Source: Methanoregula sp.
GTDB taxonomy: Archaea; Halobacteriota; Methanomicrobia; Methanomicrobiales; Methanospirillaceae
Assembly (NCBI GenBank): GCA_030651815.1
Contig: JAUSBW010000128.1
Location: 1-43,118 of the forward strand
DNA length: 43,118 nt
Direction: 5' to 3'
The notes below the pieces were generated by a model that saw only the letters and a list, made by a program, of their open reading frames with translations, was not told the DNA's origin and did no database searches. Position 1 is the stretch's first letter. Each line of letters starts with the position of its first letter. Positions 42,001 to 43,118 of the stretch are shown here, piece after piece. A program made the translations under genes and the position numbers.

Positions 42001-42146
42001 TAGCAGAAACCCAACCGATCGCCATCTCCTGAACAACCCGGAAAGTCGGCAAGCAGGGTAAAGGGGCGCGGTTAGGGATGGTGGTGCCAATGGGGATGTA
42101 CCGATGAACACCGTATCACCTGTGCTACAGCGTCCCATGTCTGCTA
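42001..42146 (+). ncRNA. Candidate structured RNA of unknown family
   Basis: TAGCAGA (42001-42007) pairs exactly with TCTGCTA (42140-42146), closing a 146-nt GC-rich block that is followed by TTTTG. Inside, CCCAACCG (42010-42017) can pair with CGGTTAGGG (42069-42077, one bulge), CCTG with CAGG within that arm, and GGTGG with TCACC and TGGGG with TCCCA in the second arm. A TATA box sits at the right distance upstream. No frame within resembles a protein. It does not match tRNA, RNase P, SRP or C/D RNAs that I know. Confidence 0.42.
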
Positions 42147-42200
42147 TTTTGTCGTCCCAATGCAGAAACACTTATACTCCGGAGACCTATATCATGTTAC

Positions 42201-42210
42201 AGTTTATAAA
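42201..42210 (+). promoter_or_regulatory. TATA box of the CxxC protein gene
   Basis: AGTTTATAAA lies 22-31 nt before the ATG at 42232, a good archaeal spacing for a leaderless or short-leader mRNA. Confidence 0.45.
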
Positions 42211-42231
42211 AGGACTGTTTGAGTAATCATT

Positions 42232-42411
42232 ATGTATGGATCATCAAATTTTGGTGGAAACCGCGGTCCCCGTGACTTCGGTCCCCGTGAAATGACAAAA
42301 GTAGTCTGTTCAGACTGTGGAAAGGAATGCGAAGTACCGTTCAAGCCAACTGAAGGAAGGCCCGTCTATTGCAGAGACTGCCTCCCGAAACACCGGAAGC
42401 CCCGCTTCTAA
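42232..42411 (+). CDS. CxxC-x17-CxxC zinc-binding protein
   Basis: A 59-residue protein with a Gly/Arg-rich start (MYGSSNFGGNRGPRDFGPRE) and a zinc site made by CSDC (residues 26-29) and CRDC (47-50), 17 residues apart. Small proteins with exactly this spacing are common in methanogens and some bacteria. The RGG-like start and basic end (LPKHRKPRF) suggest RNA binding, but no function is established. It stands alone with a good TATA box. Confidence 0.82.
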   Translation: MYGSSNFGGNRGPRDFGPREMTKVVCSDCGKECEVPFKPTEGRPVYCRDCLPKHRKPRF

Positions 42412-42598
42412 GTGTTTTACGGTTAATTATTTCTCTTTTTTTTATAAGTTTCTGTTGTTCCCGGATTTACCGGTACATTTGCTTCATGGGTGTAACGTTG
42501 GGTGCTCTTCTTTCTACAGTCATCATGACGGAACTGCTGCGCTTTTTTTAAACCCAAAATTATTTGGGAGAACCGCCCAATCACTCTTACGAGATACC

Positions 42599-42984
42599 AT
42601 GCACGGTGAAGAGGGTTCAGCAAACAGGTGGCAGCGTACCGCTTTACTCCTCACCGCCGTAATCCTTGTATCTGTCCTGCTCGTTCCGCTTGTTTCTGCG
42701 AATGAGACCGGTCTCACACGCGGTTCCCGGTTTACGATCACAGTGACAGGAACGCCAAACACCCCCTACTACGTCTGGCTGACCCGGACATATACCATGA
42801 GCGGGGAGCCCGGTGATCAGCCGCCCGTTCTCCTCGCTAACCAGGCAAATATTGAGAAAGATCCTTCCGGGGGCCCGTACGTGATCGGTTCGTACCAGTA
42901 CAATAACGGGGGAGGGCGCACGATTATCGATGATGTGGCTCCAACGACAGCCTCGATGTCCGACACGCAATATTACGTGGAAAG
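42599..42984 (+). pseudogene. Truncated S-layer glycoprotein gene (5' end)
   Basis: From the ATG at 42599 the frame gives MHGEEGSANRWQRTALLLTA, a signal peptide ending near VSANETG, and a domain with GSRFTITVTGTPNTPYYVWL, SGEPGDQPPVLLANQANIE and YVIGSYQYNNGGGRTII. This is very like the N-terminus of the large S-layer glycoproteins of Methanoculleus and Methanoregula. Homology stops after DTQYYVE at about 42980, where the ends of an insertion element begin. The fused frame then stops at 43069. The rest of the gene may lie beyond the element, outside the window. Confidence 0.75.
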
Positions 42985-43118
42985 GCTCAGCAAATCGCGA
43001 CCCCTAAAAAGCTCAGCATATCGTGACCCTCAAATGGCCATTTTAGGTTCAGCATATCGTGACCCCTAAAGGATAAAGTTCGACGTTCATTGCTCCTTTG
43101 GTGGGGCATAATGGAATT
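42985..43118 (+). mobile_element. Terminal repeats of an IS21-like element
   Basis: Three near-identical 20-base direct repeats occur: GCTCAGCAAATCGCGACCCC (42985-43004), GCTCAGCATATCGTGACCCT (43011-43030) and GTTCAGCATATCGTGACCCC (43047-43066). Multiple end repeats finishing in GACCCC are a hallmark of IS21-family elements. The palindrome TGGCCA lies between repeats 2 and 3. The junction lies inside an S-layer gene, so this is the left end of an insertion. The istA/istB genes and the other end would be beyond position 43118. Confidence 0.6.

Noticed and set aside
41989-42171. 60-codon minus-strand frame over the candidate RNA
   Set aside because: No motif, atypical composition, and the region has a plus-strand TATA box and long-range base pairing instead.
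1-43118. CRISPR array, rRNA or known defence cluster
   Set aside because: I looked for regularly spaced repeats, rRNA signature blocks and defence gene motifs and saw none; the only tandem repeats are the three element-end repeats near 43000.

Overview
The window is a stretch of methanogenic archaeal chromosome, most likely from the Methanomicrobiales and close to Methanoregula. The reasons are the methanogenesis gene ftr, four of the five coenzyme F430 genes (cfbA, cfbE, cfbD, cfbB), archaeal CobY, the archaeosine enzyme RaSEA, an archaeal-type alanyl-tRNA synthetase, archaeal TATA boxes 22-40 nt upstream of starts, and a start of an S-layer glycoprotein of the Methanoculleus/Methanoregula type. 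The genus is an inference from gene content, not a computed placement.

Layout. 1-811 is a hairpin-rich stretch without a convincing gene. 812-2410 holds a cation/proton antiporter and tRNA-Arg(CCG). 2411-3830 holds GC-rich hairpins and a decayed insertion sequence (DUF2080 protein plus a frameshifted transposase). 3902-5366 is a 5-formyl-THF cyclo-ligase homologue overlapping ftr. 5395-9203 holds a dispersed repeat, a YkgJ-type protein, an orphan MnhF-MnhG pair, a PUA/PAPS-reductase protein and hisH. 9295-13764 holds a surface protein, a membrane-bound HTH regulator and alaS. 13816-18755 is the F430 cluster cfbA-cfbE-cfbD-cfbB, bracketed by two decayed integrase fragments. 18857-24008 holds malic enzyme, DUF2769 and thioredoxin-like genes, an aldehyde dehydrogenase, a DUF3821-like surface protein and a tiny zinc ribbon. 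24150-28375 has a second repeat copy and purL-purQ. 28423-36473 holds unknown membrane and zinc-ribbon proteins, an FAD oxidoreductase, cobD-cobY, a TIGR00300 (ornithine cyclodeaminase-type) gene and RaSEA. 36496-43118 holds another surface protein, tRNA-Ser(UGA), a third repeat copy, small membrane proteins, a geranylgeranyl-reductase-family enzyme, a histidine kinase, a candidate structured RNA, a CxxC protein, and an S-layer gene cut by what looks like the end of an IS21-type element.

How they work together. Ftr carries the C1 unit from formylmethanofuran to tetrahydromethanopterin, and the Cfb enzymes build the F430 cofactor used at the last step by methyl-CoM reductase. CobD and CobY serve corrinoid synthesis, which shares tetrapyrrole precursors with F430. 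purL/purQ and hisH are housekeeping biosynthesis. Three surface proteins share a C-terminal Q-S-P-L/hydrophobic/basic tail, suggesting a common cell-surface processing or anchoring route.

The most noteworthy observations are a three-copy ~240-300 bp dispersed non-coding repeat, a candidate ~146-nt structured RNA at 42001-42146 with its own TATA box and closing helix, the overlap of a cyclo-ligase with ftr, and the triple repeat of an IS21-like end inside an S-layer gene. I do not see a CRISPR array, rRNA or a recognisable defence system.
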